A stretch of DNA of 64,000 nt from Pseudomonadota bacterium (GCA_021805805.1 JAJZEB010000001.1:1-64000), one strand, 5' to 3'; counted from the stretch's first letter, positions 17,671 to 26,873 are shown. The notes: generated by a model not told the origin, from the sequence alone. A program made the numbers and translations.

Positions 17671-17687
17671 TCGCGAAAGTCGTGCCA
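17671..17687 (-). promoter_or_regulatory. Sigma-54 (-24/-12) promoter of the Fap operon
   Basis: Read on the minus strand the sequence is TGGCACGACTTTCGC followed by GA. It has the invariant GG and GC with ten bases between them and differs from the consensus TGGCAC-N5-TTGC at one position. Transcription would begin near 17661, about 22 bases before the first fap start codon and just ahead of its GGAGG. The nearby sigma-54 activator gene supports the assignment. Confidence 0.78.
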
Positions 17688-17874
17688 GGACTGGAGTGCG
17701 CAGGCAAGTCCCTGTCGGCACAGGACATTTCGCTGCGCGCGAGCGGCGCGCGAAATCTCCGGCGTCGCAGGCCCGAGACAATCGGGCGCGACGCTGTCGC
17801 AAATCCGAAGCGCCGCAGCGGCAGGTCAGGGTCGGCCCGCTACGACCGGCTCCACGGCGGGGTCTGCACGGGGC

Positions 17875-18207
17875 CTACAGCACGCGCGCCGCGTGCCCTG
17901 CGGTGAACAGCCGCCGCCCGATCGCCTGTTCCCGGCGTTCGAGCTCGCGGCGCCGAAGCTCGTGATGGCTGGCGACTGCGTCGCGCAGTTGCCTGGCCTG
18001 GTCGACCCCCATCAGTCCGCGCATCTGGTCGAACCAAAGCCGCATCGAGCGTTGGTGCCACTCGCTGACCGTCTCGCCGGGCAGACGCCTTGCGGTGTGC
18101 GCCCGCAGATCGCTGCGCGCCCGCGCCTGCGCCTGCGCTGCGCCGCCCCTGGCCATGCGCGCAGCCCGGCCCTGCGGCGCCTGCGCCAACGCCGCCGAAG
18201 CGCTCAT
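17875..18207 (-). CDS. Small Arg-rich protein coupled to the diguanylate cyclase gene
   Basis: This is a 110-residue protein of unknown function. It is Ala/Arg-rich at the start, then predicted helical with WHQRSMRLWFDQMRGLMG and a charged segment ELRRRELERREQAIGRR. It has no signal peptide and no membrane segment. Its ATG overlaps the stop of the upstream diguanylate cyclase gene (ATGA), so the two are likely made together. I do not recognise a family. The position between the cyclase and the amyloid operon suggests a partner or regulator, which is inference only. Confidence 0.65.
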   Translation of the reverse strand: MSASAALAQAPQGRAARMARGGAAQAQARARSDLRAHTARRLPGETVSEWHQRSMRLWFDQMRGLMGVDQARQLRDAVASHHELRRRELERREQAIGRRLFTAGHAARVL

Positions 18208-19259
18208 GGCGCCGGCGCGTTGCCGAGCGTGACGCGATTGCGCCCGCCGCCCTTGGACGCGTACAGCGCGACGTCGGCACGCTGCAGCAGCGATTCGCGG
18301 GTGTCCTCGCGCAGCCGCGTGGCCACGCCCAGCGACGCGGTGAATGGCTCGAGCATGAAGTTGTCGCGCTTGCGCACCAGGCGCAGCGACTGGATGCGCG
18401 AACGAATGTTCTCGGCCACTTGCGCTGCGCCCTCCTCGCCGGTGTGCGGCAGCAGCACCAGGAACTCCTCGCCGCCGTAGCGCACTGCGCGGTCGGCGCC
18501 TCGGATGCACTTGCGGATCACGTCGGCGACATTGCGGATCACCGCATCTCCGAGCGCATGGCCGTAGGTGTCGTTGATGCGCTTGAAATGGTCGATGTCG
18601 ACCATCAGCACGCTCAGCGGCGCGCCGCTGTCGACCGCCATCAACTCGTCGAGCTGGGCGTCGAGCGCGCGGCGGTTCAGCAGCCCGGTCAGTGGATCGA
18701 GCAGCGCGGCGCGCCGCTGCTGCTCGAGCTCGCCGCGCAACGCTTCGGTCTCCTCCAGAGTGGTCTGCAACTGCTGCTGCAGCTTGTCGTTGTGCTGCAC
18801 AGCGCTGCGTGTGGCGTCGACCAGGCGCACGACGACCTGTTCGATCGCCTGCGCATCCGAGTTCGCATCCAGGTCGTCGAGATGGCCCAGGCTGGCCTCC
18901 AGTTCGCGGCCGAACTCGGCGGCGCCGGCGCCCGCCTCGCCGACGCTTTGCGCCAGCGACTCGACCAGCTGCTGCAGGTTGCCGCCGACTCCGCGCAGGT
19001 TGCGGTACGGATCGATGGCCACGAAGCGTTCGTGCAGGTCGCTGAACAGGAAGGCATCCAGACTGCGACCGGATTGCAGGCGCTGATCGATCGTCGCGCG
19101 CAGTTCTTCGTGGGTTCCGGCCGCGTACAAATAAGCGACCGCGTAATGCTGTGGGGTCGGAGCGATCCGATGCGCGATCAGCAGTTCGAAGGAACGCTCG
19201 GCCAGATTTCTGGCTTCGGCAAAATCGTGGTTCAGCTGCTTGGTGGCGACGGCGGGCAT
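18204..19259 (-). CDS. Diguanylate cyclase (GGDEF domain)
   Basis: This is a 351-residue enzyme that makes cyclic di-GMP from two GTP. The N-terminal 170 residues are helical with no recognised sensor domain, and end in a coiled coil (about 150-185). The C-terminal domain has the active-site motif RYGGEEFLVL and, five residues earlier, the RxxD product-inhibition site (RGAD). NDTYGHALGD and ASLGVA are also present. It lacks membrane segments, so it is probably cytoplasmic. It is followed by the coupled 110-residue protein and lies directly upstream of the Fap operon. Confidence 0.93.
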   Translation of the reverse strand: MPAVATKQLNHDFAEARNLAERSFELLIAHRIAPTPQHYAVAYLYAAGTHEELRATIDQRLQSGRSLDAFLFSDLHERFVAIDPYRNLRGVGGNLQQLVESLAQSVGEAGAGAAEFGRELEASLGHLDDLDANSDAQAIEQVVVRLVDATRSAVQHNDKLQQQLQTTLEETEALRGELEQQRRAALLDPLTGLLNRRALDAQLDELMAVDSGAPLSVLMVDIDHFKRINDTYGHALGDAVIRNVADVIRKCIRGADRAVRYGGEEFLVLLPHTGEEGAAQVAENIRSRIQSLRLVRKRDNFMLEPFTASLGVATRLREDTRESLLQRADVALYASKGGGRNRVTLGNAPAP

Positions 19260-19511
19260 GGCAAGGTCTCGCAGGTTCGAGCGCCCCGGAACGATTGCTG
19301 CCGCGTGCGCACGTACGACTGGAACTTTATCCTGGAAGTATTGATTTTTAATAGGATTCTACCCGGATGTGAGACGTTCGCCCCTCACGAAACTTGCCCC
19401 CGGCGTTGCATGCATGCGACTTCGGCGCCCGGCAACTGGAATTCCCCACGTGCTTGACTCGGGCGGCTTCAGCTCAGGAAAATATCAACCTCCCCCGATA
19501 CGTAGGCGCGC

Positions 19512-20114
19512 ATGCTCCCGTCCGATGATCCGGCATCCGCGCCGGCGCGCACGATTCCTCCGCTGAACCGCGCGCTGATCGCAGCGGTGCACGAACGCGA
19601 CTGTCATACGGCCGCGCATTGCGCCCGCGTGTGCCGATTGGCGGTGCACCTGGGCCATCGCGTGCGGCTCGACGCGACCGAGATCGAACTGCTGCACCAG
19701 GCCGCAGCGCTGCACGACCTGGGCAAGATCGGGATTCCCGACATGGTGCTGCTCAAGGCCGGGGGACTCGACGACGACGAGTGGGCGGTCATGCGCAGCC
19801 ACTCCGAGCGAGGCGCGCGCCTGATCATCGCAGCCGGGATGCCGCACGCGGCCGAGCTGGCCGAGGTCGTGCGCCACCACCACGAGCATGTCGACGGCAG
19901 TGGCTACCCGGACGGGCTGCGCGGCGACGCGATTCCGCTGCTGTCGCGCATCGTCGCGCTGGCCGACAGCTTCGACGCGATGTGCGAGCCGCGCAGCTAC
20001 CGCGACGCGATGCCGCCGCAGCAGGCCTTGAGCATCATGCAGGGCGAATGCGGCACCAAGTTCGCTCCCGATCTATTCGCGCTGTTCGTGCAGTCGCTGG
20101 ACGAAGACGCCTGA
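19512..20114 (+). CDS. HD-GYP domain phosphodiesterase
   Basis: This is a 200-residue stand-alone HD-GYP protein, a family that breaks down cyclic di-GMP with a metal centre. The motifs are complete: HTAAHCARVCRLA, HDLGKIGIPD, and HHEHVDGSGYPDGL with the GYP triad, then IVALADSFDAM. No receiver or other sensor domain is attached. It is divergent from the diguanylate cyclase gene across 252 bases that hold an AT-rich patch near 19340-19360, a plausible shared promoter region. Together the two could set local cyclic di-GMP levels. Confidence 0.9.
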   Translation: MLPSDDPASAPARTIPPLNRALIAAVHERDCHTAAHCARVCRLAVHLGHRVRLDATEIELLHQAAALHDLGKIGIPDMVLLKAGGLDDDEWAVMRSHSERGARLIIAAGMPHAAELAEVVRHHHEHVDGSGYPDGLRGDAIPLLSRIVALADSFDAMCEPRSYRDAMPPQQALSIMQGECGTKFAPDLFALFVQSLDEDA

Positions 20115-20167
20115 GGCAAAGCGACGCAGCGCGGAATGCGCGATAATGCACCGCTTTGATTTGCGCA

Positions 20168-20803
20168 ATGGCCTATTCGGTCAAGGAAGTCTTCTACACC
20201 CTTCAAGGCGAGGGCATGCATTCCGGGCGGGCGGCGGTTTTTTGTCGCTTCGCCGGCTGCAACCTATGGTCGGGACGCGAAGCCGACCGGACAGGCGCAC
20301 AATGCCGCTTTTGCGATACGGACTTCGTCGGCACCGACGGTGACGGCGGCGGCCGCTTCGCCGATGCGCAGCAATTGGCCTGCGCGGTGGCTGCGCAGTG
20401 GCCTCGGTCCAATCCGACGCGGCGGTTTTGCGTGCTGACCGGCGGCGAACCGCTGCTGCAGGTCGACTCGGCGCTGTGCGAGGCGCTGCATGCGGAGGGC
20501 TTCGAAATCGCGCTCGAGACCAACGGCACGCTGCCTGTGCCTGCGGGAATCGACTGGATCTGCGTCAGCCCGAAGGCCGGAACCGAGTTGCGCCAGCGCA
20601 GCGGCGACGAACTGAAGGTCGTCGTCCCGCAACCCGGCCTCGACCTCGATGCGCTGCTCGCGCTGCCGTTCCGCCATCACCTGCTGCAGCCCATGGACAA
20701 TGCGCAGCGCGCGGCGAACACGGCATGGGCAGTGGCTCGCTGTCTCGACGATCCGCGATGGAGGCTCAGCCTGCAAACGCACAAGACTTTAGGAATTCGA
20801 TGA
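20168..20803 (+). CDS. queE: 7-carboxy-7-deazaguanine synthase QueE
   Basis: This radical-SAM enzyme makes the 7-deazaguanine core used for queuosine in tRNA. It has 211 residues. The start VKEVFYTLQGEGMHSGRAA is typical of the family. The cluster motif is the expanded Cys-x14-Cys-x2-Cys found in QueE (FAGCNLWSG ... GAQCRFCDTDF) rather than the common CxxxCxxC. FVLTGGEPLLQ is seen as CVLTGGEPLLQ, and the C-terminal segment QTHKTLGIR matches. The ATG at 20168 was chosen over one 12 bases upstream because family members start MxYSVKE. Confidence 0.94.
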   Translation: MAYSVKEVFYTLQGEGMHSGRAAVFCRFAGCNLWSGREADRTGAQCRFCDTDFVGTDGDGGGRFADAQQLACAVAAQWPRSNPTRRFCVLTGGEPLLQVDSALCEALHAEGFEIALETNGTLPVPAGIDWICVSPKAGTELRQRSGDELKVVVPQPGLDLDALLALPFRHHLLQPMDNAQRAANTAWAVARCLDDPRWRLSLQTHKTLGIR

Positions 20804-20871
20804 CGCGTCCGATCTCCCATGGCCCTGGTGCCACGCGCATAATGCGCGACTGACCGCGGACAAAACAACCG

Positions 20872-22311
20872 ATGAACAGTGAAACCCAGCAAGCCCCACA
20901 GCGCTACACCGAGCTCGAGCTCGACGCACGACTGTTGCGCGCGGTGGCCGAGATCGGGTACACCGAACTGACCCCGATCCAGCAACGCGCGATTCCGATC
21001 GTGCTGTCGGGCCGCGACGTGATGGGCGCGGCGCAGACCGGAACCGGAAAGACCGCCGCGTTCTCGCTGCCGATCCTGCACCAGCTGCTTCCGCTGGCCA
21101 GCACCAGCGTGTCGCCGGCACGCCACCCGGTTCGCGCATTGGTGCTGGCGCCGACGCGCGAACTGGCCGACCAGGTGTTCAGCAACATCGACGCCTATGC
21201 CCGGCACACCCCGCTGCGTTGCGCATGCGTCTTCGGCGGCATCGACATGGCGCCGCAGACCGCGCAACTGCGCCAGGGAGTCGAGGTGCTGGTGGCGACT
21301 CCGGGGCGGCTGCTCGACCATATCGAAGCGAAGAACGTGACGCTGTCGCAGGTGCGTTACGTCGTGCTCGACGAAGCCGACCGCATGCTCGACATCGGCT
21401 TCCTTCCCGATCTGCAGCGCATCCTCGCCTACCTGCCTCAGCAGCGCACCACCTTGTTGTTCTCGGCCACGTTCTCGCCCGAGATCAAGCGCCTGGCGCA
21501 AAGCTACCTGCAGGACCCGGTGCTGGTCGAGGTCGCGCGCCCGAACGCGACCGCGACCAATGTCGAGCAGATCGTCTACAAGGTCGGCGAGGACGCCAAG
21601 CACGCCGCGCTGCTGCAGCTGCTGCGCGAGCACGCGCTGCGCCAGTCGATCGTTTTCGTCAACAGCCGCCTGGGCGCAAGCCGCCTGGCGCGCTTGCTCG
21701 AGCGCGACGGCCTGCGCGCGCAGGCGATGCACGGCGACAAGTCTCAGGCCGAGCGATTGGCCACGCTGGACGCGTTCAAGCGCAACGACGTCGAAGTTCT
21801 GGTGGCCACCGACGTCGCCGCACGCGGCCTCGACATCGCCGAACTTCCCGGGGTCGTCAACTACGACGTGCCTTTCAACGCCGAGGATTATGTGCACCGC
21901 ATCGGACGCACCGGCCGCGCCGGCGCGTCGGGCCTTGCGCTGACCTTGGCCACGGAGCGTGACGCGCGCGGACTGGCCGACATCGAAAAGCTGATCAAGC
22001 GCAGCATCGAAGTGCGCACATTGCAGGTCGAGGCGCGTCCGCGCCGCGACGACCGCGCCCCGCGCGCTGCGCGCGACGACCGCCGCGCGCGCACGTCCAC
22101 GCACGACTTGCGCGCGCCGGTGCGCGCGGCGCACGACCCGTGGTTCGACAAGCCCTACGAGGCCGACCCACAAGCCCAGCCGAGCTGGGAGCAGAGCGCC
22201 GAACCCGCGGCGCGCAGCTCCGCGCGTTCAGGCAACATCCGCTCGCGGCGCAAGGTCGCCGTTCTGCTCGGCGGCAAACCGCCAGGCGCCGACTCCTCAG
22301 GTCAGGGCTGA
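20872..22311 (+). CDS. rhlE: DEAD-box ATP-dependent RNA helicase RhlE
   Basis: This is a 479-residue cytoplasmic RNA helicase of the RhlE group, with roles in ribosome maturation and RNA turnover. The ordered motifs are all present: Q motif TPIQQRAIP, motif I AQTGTGKT, Ia PTRELADQ, Ib TPGRLLDH, II VLDEADRML, III FSATF, V ATDVAARGLD, and VI HRIGRTGRAG. The C-terminal 110 residues are Arg-rich and probably disordered (RNA contact). The last ten bases overlap the end of the convergent gluQ gene. Confidence 0.95.
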   Translation: MNSETQQAPQRYTELELDARLLRAVAEIGYTELTPIQQRAIPIVLSGRDVMGAAQTGTGKTAAFSLPILHQLLPLASTSVSPARHPVRALVLAPTRELADQVFSNIDAYARHTPLRCACVFGGIDMAPQTAQLRQGVEVLVATPGRLLDHIEAKNVTLSQVRYVVLDEADRMLDIGFLPDLQRILAYLPQQRTTLLFSATFSPEIKRLAQSYLQDPVLVEVARPNATATNVEQIVYKVGEDAKHAALLQLLREHALRQSIVFVNSRLGASRLARLLERDGLRAQAMHGDKSQAERLATLDAFKRNDVEVLVATDVAARGLDIAELPGVVNYDVPFNAEDYVHRIGRTGRAGASGLALTLATERDARGLADIEKLIKRSIEVRTLQVEARPRRDDRAPRAARDDRRARTSTHDLRAPVRAAHDPWFDKPYEADPQAQPSWEQSAEPAARSSARSGNIRSRRKVAVLLGGKPPGADSSGQG

Positions 22312-23192
22312 CGCGGCCAGGCCTCGCGCCACTGCGCGACCGCCGAGGCGAGCAATTCACCGCAGCTGGCGCCTTGCGCGCGCAGCCCCAGGTTGGCCAG
22401 TGCGCTGCGCAGCGCCGCAGCGCCGGGCTGCAGCGCGGCAGCGGCGTCGCTCTTCGACAACTTGCGCCCTTGCGCGTCGCGCACCAGAGGCAGGTGCAGA
22501 TAACGCGGCGTCGGAGCCCCGAGCGCGCGCTGCAGCACGATCTGCCGCGCCGTCGACGCGGCCAGGTCCTCGCCGCGCACGACGTCGGTGACTCCCGAAG
22601 CCGCATCGTCGACGACCACCGCCAGCTGGTAGGCCCAAGCCGCGTCGGCTCGCCGCAGCACGAAGTCGCCGATGCGACGCGCGACGTCTTCGCACTGCGC
22701 TCCGATGCGGCGATCGAACCATTGCACGGTTGCGTCGTCGGGCAGCCGCAGGCGCCACGCCCGCGGCGCCGCGCCGCGCAGGCCGTCGCGGCACGTGCCC
22801 GGATACGGCAGCTCTTCGCCGGGTTCGTGAGCCCGCCCCTGCGCGCGCAAGGCGTGCTCGATGGCGCGCCGCGAACAGCCGCAGCAATACGCGCGTGCGC
22901 TTGCGCGCAAGACTCCCAGCGCTTGTTCGTAGGCCTGTGCGCGGTGCGACTGCATCCAGGGCGGCGAGTCCGGATGCAATCCGCAGGCAGCCAGCTGATG
23001 CATGATCGTCGCCGCTGCCGAATCGCGGCAGCGCTGCCGGTCGATGTCTTCGATGCGCACCAGCCAGGTCCCGCCACAGGCACGTGCGTCGAGCCACGAT
23101 CCCAGCGCGGCGACCAGCGAGCCCGCATGCAGCGGGCCGGTCGGTGACGGCGCGAAGCGGCCGACGTAGCGGGCACGGCCGCTGGCCGCCAT
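22302..23192 (-). CDS. gluQ: Glutamyl-Q tRNA(Asp) synthetase (GluQ-RS)
   Basis: This paralogue of glutamyl-tRNA synthetase lacks the anticodon-binding domain (296 residues) and attaches glutamate to queuosine at position 34 of tRNA-Asp. Seen are the HIGH-like motif FAPSPTGPLHAGSLVAAL, the KMSKS-like motif GRKLSKSD, and zinc ligands in YCCGCSR with YPGTCR. It is six bases from ctaB on the same strand. QueE, which makes the precursor of the queuosine this enzyme modifies, is encoded 1.5 kb away. Confidence 0.94.
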   Translation of the reverse strand: MAASGRARYVGRFAPSPTGPLHAGSLVAALGSWLDARACGGTWLVRIEDIDRQRCRDSAAATIMHQLAACGLHPDSPPWMQSHRAQAYEQALGVLRASARAYCCGCSRRAIEHALRAQGRAHEPGEELPYPGTCRDGLRGAAPRAWRLRLPDDATVQWFDRRIGAQCEDVARRIGDFVLRRADAAWAYQLAVVVDDAASGVTDVVRGEDLAASTARQIVLQRALGAPTPRYLHLPLVRDAQGRKLSKSDAAAALQPGAAALRSALANLGLRAQGASCGELLASAVAQWREAWPRQP

Positions 23193-23198
23193 CGCGCT

Positions 23199-24098
23199 TC
23201 AGAAACGCAGGTAGTGGTCGACCAGCATCGCGCCGAACAGCAGCGACAGGTAGACGATCGAGTAGCGGAACATGCGCCGCGCCAGCGCGTCGCTGTAGCG
23301 CTGCTTGAGTTCCCACGCGTAGGCCAGGAAAACCGCGTCGAGCAGCACCGCGGAGATCGCGTAGACGAGCCCGCTCATGTGGATCGCGTACGGCATCATG
23401 CTGACCGCGGTCAGCAGCACCGTATACAGCAGCGCCTGCAAGCGGGTGTATTCCGAACCGTGGGTGACCGGGAGCATCGGCAAGCCGGATTTACGGTAGT
23501 CGTCGGCGCGGTAAAGCGCCAGCGCCCAGAAATGCGGCGGTGTCCACAGGAAAATGATCAGGAACAGGATCAAGGCCTGCGCGCCGACGTGGCCGCTGAC
23601 GGCGACCCAGCCCAGCACCGGAGGCATCGCACCCGACGCCCCGCCGATGACGATGTTCTGCGGAGTCGCCGGCTTCAGCAGCACGGTATAGATCACCGCA
23701 TAGCCGATGAACGTGCCGAAGGTCAGCCACATCGTCAGAGCGTTGACCTGGGTGTCGAGCAGCAGCATTCCCAGCGCGCACAGCGTGCCGGAAAAGGCGA
23801 TGATCGGCGCCGCGCGCAGTTCGCCGGTCGCGCTCGGCCTCCATGCGGTGCGGCGCATCACCGCGTCGATGCGCTGCTCGACCAGGCAGTTGAACGCCGC
23901 CGCTGCGCTCGCCACGAGCCAGATTCCGGCGGTGCCGAACACCAGCGGGCGCCACGGCGGCAATCCCGGCGTGGCCAGGAACATGCCGATGACTGCGCAA
24001 AATACGATCAGCTGCACGACGCGCGGCTTGGTCAACGCGTAGTACTGCTGGAACGCACGGTGCAGGCCGCCTGCTGGCGGCAATGTGGTGGACTTCAT
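23199..24098 (-). CDS. ctaB: Protohaem IX farnesyltransferase (haem O synthase)
   Basis: This 299-residue inner-membrane enzyme turns haem B into haem O for the terminal oxidase. The aspartate-rich prenyl-diphosphate motif is in [15 protein letters not shown], with the second conserved region [16 protein letters not shown]. About eight to nine hydrophobic segments are visible, from [16 protein letters not shown] to the end. Its start overlaps the ctaA stop. In many Burkholderiales a SCO gene follows ctaB; here gluQ does. Confidence 0.95.
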   Translation of the reverse strand: MKSTTLPPAGGLHRAFQQYYALTKPRVVQLIVFCAVIGMFLATPGLPPWRPLVFGTAGIWLVASAAAAFNCLVEQRIDAVMRRTAWRPSATGELRAAPIIAFSGTLCALGMLLLDTQVNALTMWLTFGTFIGYAVIYTVLLKPATPQNIVIGGASGAMPPVLGWVAVSGHVGAQALILFLIIFLWTPPHFWALALYRADDYRKSGLPMLPVTHGSEYTRLQALLYTVLLTAVSMMPYAIHMSGLVYAISAVLLDAVFLAYAWELKQRYSDALARRMFRYSIVYLSLLFGAMLVDHYLRF

Positions 24099-25234
24099 GA
24101 TTCGAGGTGCAAAAGCGTCGGGGCGCTACGCGGCGCAGCGGCCCGGTAGACGGAGACAGTCAACAACAGCACCAGCAACTCCGCCGCTCCATTATGGAGT
24201 ACGGCAAGCACCAGCGGATGGGCGAAAACCACGACGCCCGCGCCGAGCGCGATCTGGGCGACCAGCAGCAGCGCGATCGCCACCGCGAGCCGCCGAAGCG
24301 CGTCGTAACGAGCCATCGCGCCGCAGGTCACCGCGAGCAGCACCGCCAGCACCAGCGCGAACAGGCGGTGCCCCCACTGGATCGCAACCAGCGCCTGCAG
24401 CGTGATTGCCGAGCCGTCGGGGTTCTCGCCCAGGTTGCGCCAGAACGTGAAGCCGTGCACCCAGTCGGCGTTCGGATGCAGCGTGCCGTTGCAGGTCGGG
24501 AAACCCGCGCACGCCAGCGCAGCGTAGTTGGTGCTGACCCAGCCGCCGAGGAACACCTGCCACAGCGTTGCCGCCAGCGCCAGCCACAGCAGCGCACGGG
24601 TGCCGGCGCCGGCATCGGCGCCGGGAAGGTCGTCTCGGTTGCGCATCCAGAACCACGCCGCGAGCACCAGCAGCACGATTCCCCCCATCAGGTGCAGGGT
24701 GACGATCAGCGGCTTGAGCAGCAGGGTCACGGTCCAGGCTCCGAACAGGCCCTGCAGCACGACCCAGGCCACCAGCAGCAGCGGCAGCCCCAGGCGCACC
24801 GAATGGCGTCGCCGCCGCGTCATCGCCGCGCGCACCGCCATGGCGACGATGAGGGCGCCGATCACGGTGGCGACGTAGCGGTGGATCATCTCGACCCAGG
24901 CCTTGAACGCACTGACGTTGCCTTGCGTTCCGCCCTGCTCGGCCACCGCCTGGCCGATCTGCGCGTGCGCCTGCGCCGGAGTGAAGTGGCCGTAGCAACC
25001 GGGCCAGTCGGGACAACCCAGTCCGGCATCGGTGAGCCGGACGAAGGCCCCGAACATGACCAGGTCCATGGTCAGGAAGACCAGCAGCGCGACCAGCCTC
25101 GACCAGCGCATGCGAAGCGCCGCCCACAACACCAGCAGCAGACCGCCGAGCCACATCGCGGCCTGGACACCCTGCAGGGAAAACGACCAGACCGTGGGAA
25201 CCGCGGTCGACAGATTCTGCATCGCGGGCATCAT
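24095..25234 (-). CDS. ctaA: Haem A synthase (CtaA/COX15)
   Basis: This 379-residue membrane protein oxidises haem O to haem A. Conserved His-bearing helices are visible: [55 protein letters not shown] and [12 protein letters not shown]. The start ATG at 25234 overlaps the preceding stop (ATGATGA region) and was chosen over the much longer open frame upstream, which lies antisense to nothing recognisable and would add a basic non-membrane extension. The gene is coupled to the SCO-like gene before it and to ctaB after it. Confidence 0.93.
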   Translation of the reverse strand: MMPAMQNLSTAVPTVWSFSLQGVQAAMWLGGLLLVLWAALRMRWSRLVALLVFLTMDLVMFGAFVRLTDAGLGCPDWPGCYGHFTPAQAHAQIGQAVAEQGGTQGNVSAFKAWVEMIHRYVATVIGALIVAMAVRAAMTRRRRHSVRLGLPLLLVAWVVLQGLFGAWTVTLLLKPLIVTLHLMGGIVLLVLAAWFWMRNRDDLPGADAGAGTRALLWLALAATLWQVFLGGWVSTNYAALACAGFPTCNGTLHPNADWVHGFTFWRNLGENPDGSAITLQALVAIQWGHRLFALVLAVLLAVTCGAMARYDALRRLAVAIALLLVAQIALGAGVVVFAHPLVLAVLHNGAAELLVLLLTVSVYRAAAPRSAPTLLHLES

Positions 25235-25842
25235 CGCAGCGGCTCCAGATGGCGCGGCTTCCAGCCCGCGGTGTTGTACAGCAGTTTGCTGAACACGCCC
25301 AACGCCGCCACCGGTTGCACCGGAGCCGGGAAGCGCAGCATCAGGTGCCCGAGCGGGTCGACCAGCCACAGCGGCCCTTCGAGGTCGCCGCCGGACGCGG
25401 TCGGCAGCCAGGCTCGCAGCTGCGCCGGGTCGGCGCGCAGGATCATGGTTCCCGCTGCCGGTTGCAGCACTCCGGGGTTGATCGGCTTGTCGTCGAGCAC
25501 CAGCCAGACGCGCGCGACGCGGTATTGGTCTTCGCCAGCGGCCAGGCGGAACTGGCGCATGTCGAACAGCAGCGACTGGCAGGTGGCGTCGCACGCCGCA
25601 GGCGCGGCCATCACGAGCATCCAGTAGCCATCAAAGCGGCGCAGGTCGACGGGCCGGCCTGCACGGTCGGTCAAATTCAGCGCCGGCACGGGGCGTTGCG
25701 GTTGCACCAGATCGCCGTACGCCGGACGACCGTCCGGATGCACGACGAAGAACAGGAATGCGGCAAGCACCAGCGGCGCGGCGCAAACCGCGATGATCAG
25801 CGCTAGGGTGCGGCGGTTGCGCCGCGCCACGGGGTCGTTCAC
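25231..25842 (-). CDS. SCO-like membrane-anchored thioredoxin-fold protein for oxidase assembly
   Basis: This is a 203-residue protein with a single N-terminal membrane anchor (about residues 11-33). A periplasmic domain carries a CxxxC motif (CDATC), as in SCO copper chaperones. It belongs to the conserved unnamed transmembrane protein found between SURF1 and COX15 genes in betaproteobacteria. The GTG start overlaps the SURF1 stop (GTGA). A role in copper delivery or disulfide reduction for the CuA site is plausible. The usual distal His ligand of true SCO proteins is not obvious, so copper binding is uncertain. Confidence 0.8.
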   Translation of the reverse strand: MNDPVARRNRRTLALIIAVCAAPLVLAAFLFFVVHPDGRPAYGDLVQPQRPVPALNLTDRAGRPVDLRRFDGYWMLVMAAPAACDATCQSLLFDMRQFRLAAGEDQYRVARVWLVLDDKPINPGVLQPAAGTMILRADPAQLRAWLPTASGGDLEGPLWLVDPLGHLMLRFPAPVQPVAALGVFSKLLYNTAGWKPRHLEPLR

Positions 25843-26615
25843 CCGGCGTCCTCCTCGGCGACGCGACGGCGCAGCCGACGCGTCAGGAAATATGCGGTCA
25901 GTCCGATGCCCAGAACGCTCATCGCCCACCACTGAAATGCGTAACCGTAGTTGCGCTCCATGCCGTTATCGGCCCGCGGCCATTCGCAGACCAGTCCGGG
26001 CTCGCACGGCGGCATCTGCTGCAGCACGTAAGGCAGCAGCGTGATCGCATGGCGGCGGGCGAACGCGGCCAGGTCCACGTTCTGGCGGATCACCGCCTGA
26101 GGCGGGTCCTTGCGAAACGAGAACCACTGCGACGGAGCCGGCGCCAATCGTCCCGACACCAGCACCTCGCCGTGCGGAGTCGGCAGGCCGGGAACCAGGC
26201 TTCCCGGTGCGTAGGCGTCGGCGGCCCAGCCCCGCTCGACCATCAGCCAGGTGTCGGTCCCGGCAAGGTGCAGCGGCGTCAGCACCCAGTAGCCGACCCG
26301 TCCGGCGTGCTGGCGGTTCTGCAGGAACACGGTCCACCGCGCCGCGTAGCTGCCGCGTGCGTGAAGCGGCCGCCAGACGTTGTGCTGCAGATCCAGCGGC
26401 GACGCGCCTTGCTGCAGCGCGCTGGCGTGCATGCGCGCGGCGATGCGCGCGCTCAGCGCGCGCTTGGTCTGGCCGCGGCCCCATTGCCAGCGCCCGAGCA
26501 GCCCTGTGGCGACGATCAGCGCCAGCGCGGCGACCAGGGTGAGGACTTCGCGCCGGTCCAGAGGGCCCTGCCTGCGGCCGCGCGCGCTTGATGGGACAAT
26601 CGGGGCTCGCATCAT
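25839..26615 (-). CDS. SURF1 family oxidase assembly protein
   Basis: This is a 258-residue protein with a membrane segment at each end (about 25-45 and 235-253) and a periplasmic domain between, the SURF1 layout. Motifs include GLLGRWQWGRGQTKRAL, the VFLQNRQHAGRVGYWVLTPL region and NYGYAFQWWAMS near the C-terminus. SURF1 helps haem A insertion into subunit I. The ATG pair at 26612-26615 gives the normal length. The gene is divergent from the small DUF2909 gene. Confidence 0.92.
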   Translation of the reverse strand: MMRAPIVPSSARGRRQGPLDRREVLTLVAALALIVATGLLGRWQWGRGQTKRALSARIAARMHASALQQGASPLDLQHNVWRPLHARGSYAARWTVFLQNRQHAGRVGYWVLTPLHLAGTDTWLMVERGWAADAYAPGSLVPGLPTPHGEVLVSGRLAPAPSQWFSFRKDPPQAVIRQNVDLAAFARRHAITLLPYVLQQMPPCEPGLVCEWPRADNGMERNYGYAFQWWAMSVLGIGLTAYFLTRRLRRRVAEEDAG

Positions 26616-26660
26616 CACGCCCGACCGCCCCGCGGCTTGCGCCCCGGGCAGGAGCCCACC

Positions 26661-26873
26661 TTGCACGTCATCGTCGCGATCGCTTTCGTCCTGATTCTCG
26701 CCAGCCTGTTCTCGGGACTGTATTTCGTCATGAAGGACCGCGGTCGCAGCAACCGCGCGGTCAACGCACTGTCGCTGCGCATCGGCTTCTCGATCCTGCT
26801 GTTCATCTTCATCCTGCTCAGCTACAAGCTCGGCTGGATCCACCCGAACGGAATTGCGCTGACCCAGCGTTGA
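26661..26873 (+). CDS. Small twin-transmembrane protein (DUF2909)
   Basis: This is a 70-residue protein with two hydrophobic helices (about 3-22 and 42-62) around MKDRGRSNRAVNALSLRIG, the DUF2909 pattern. The likely start is TTG, with AGGAG about eight bases upstream; no ATG fits. It sits between the SURF1 gene (divergent) and ctaE (convergent), the position this family occupies in oxidase clusters of related bacteria. Its function is unknown but it is probably connected with oxidase assembly. Confidence 0.75.
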   Translation: MHVIVAIAFVLILASLFSGLYFVMKDRGRSNRAVNALSLRIGFSILLFIFILLSYKLGWIHPNGIALTQR

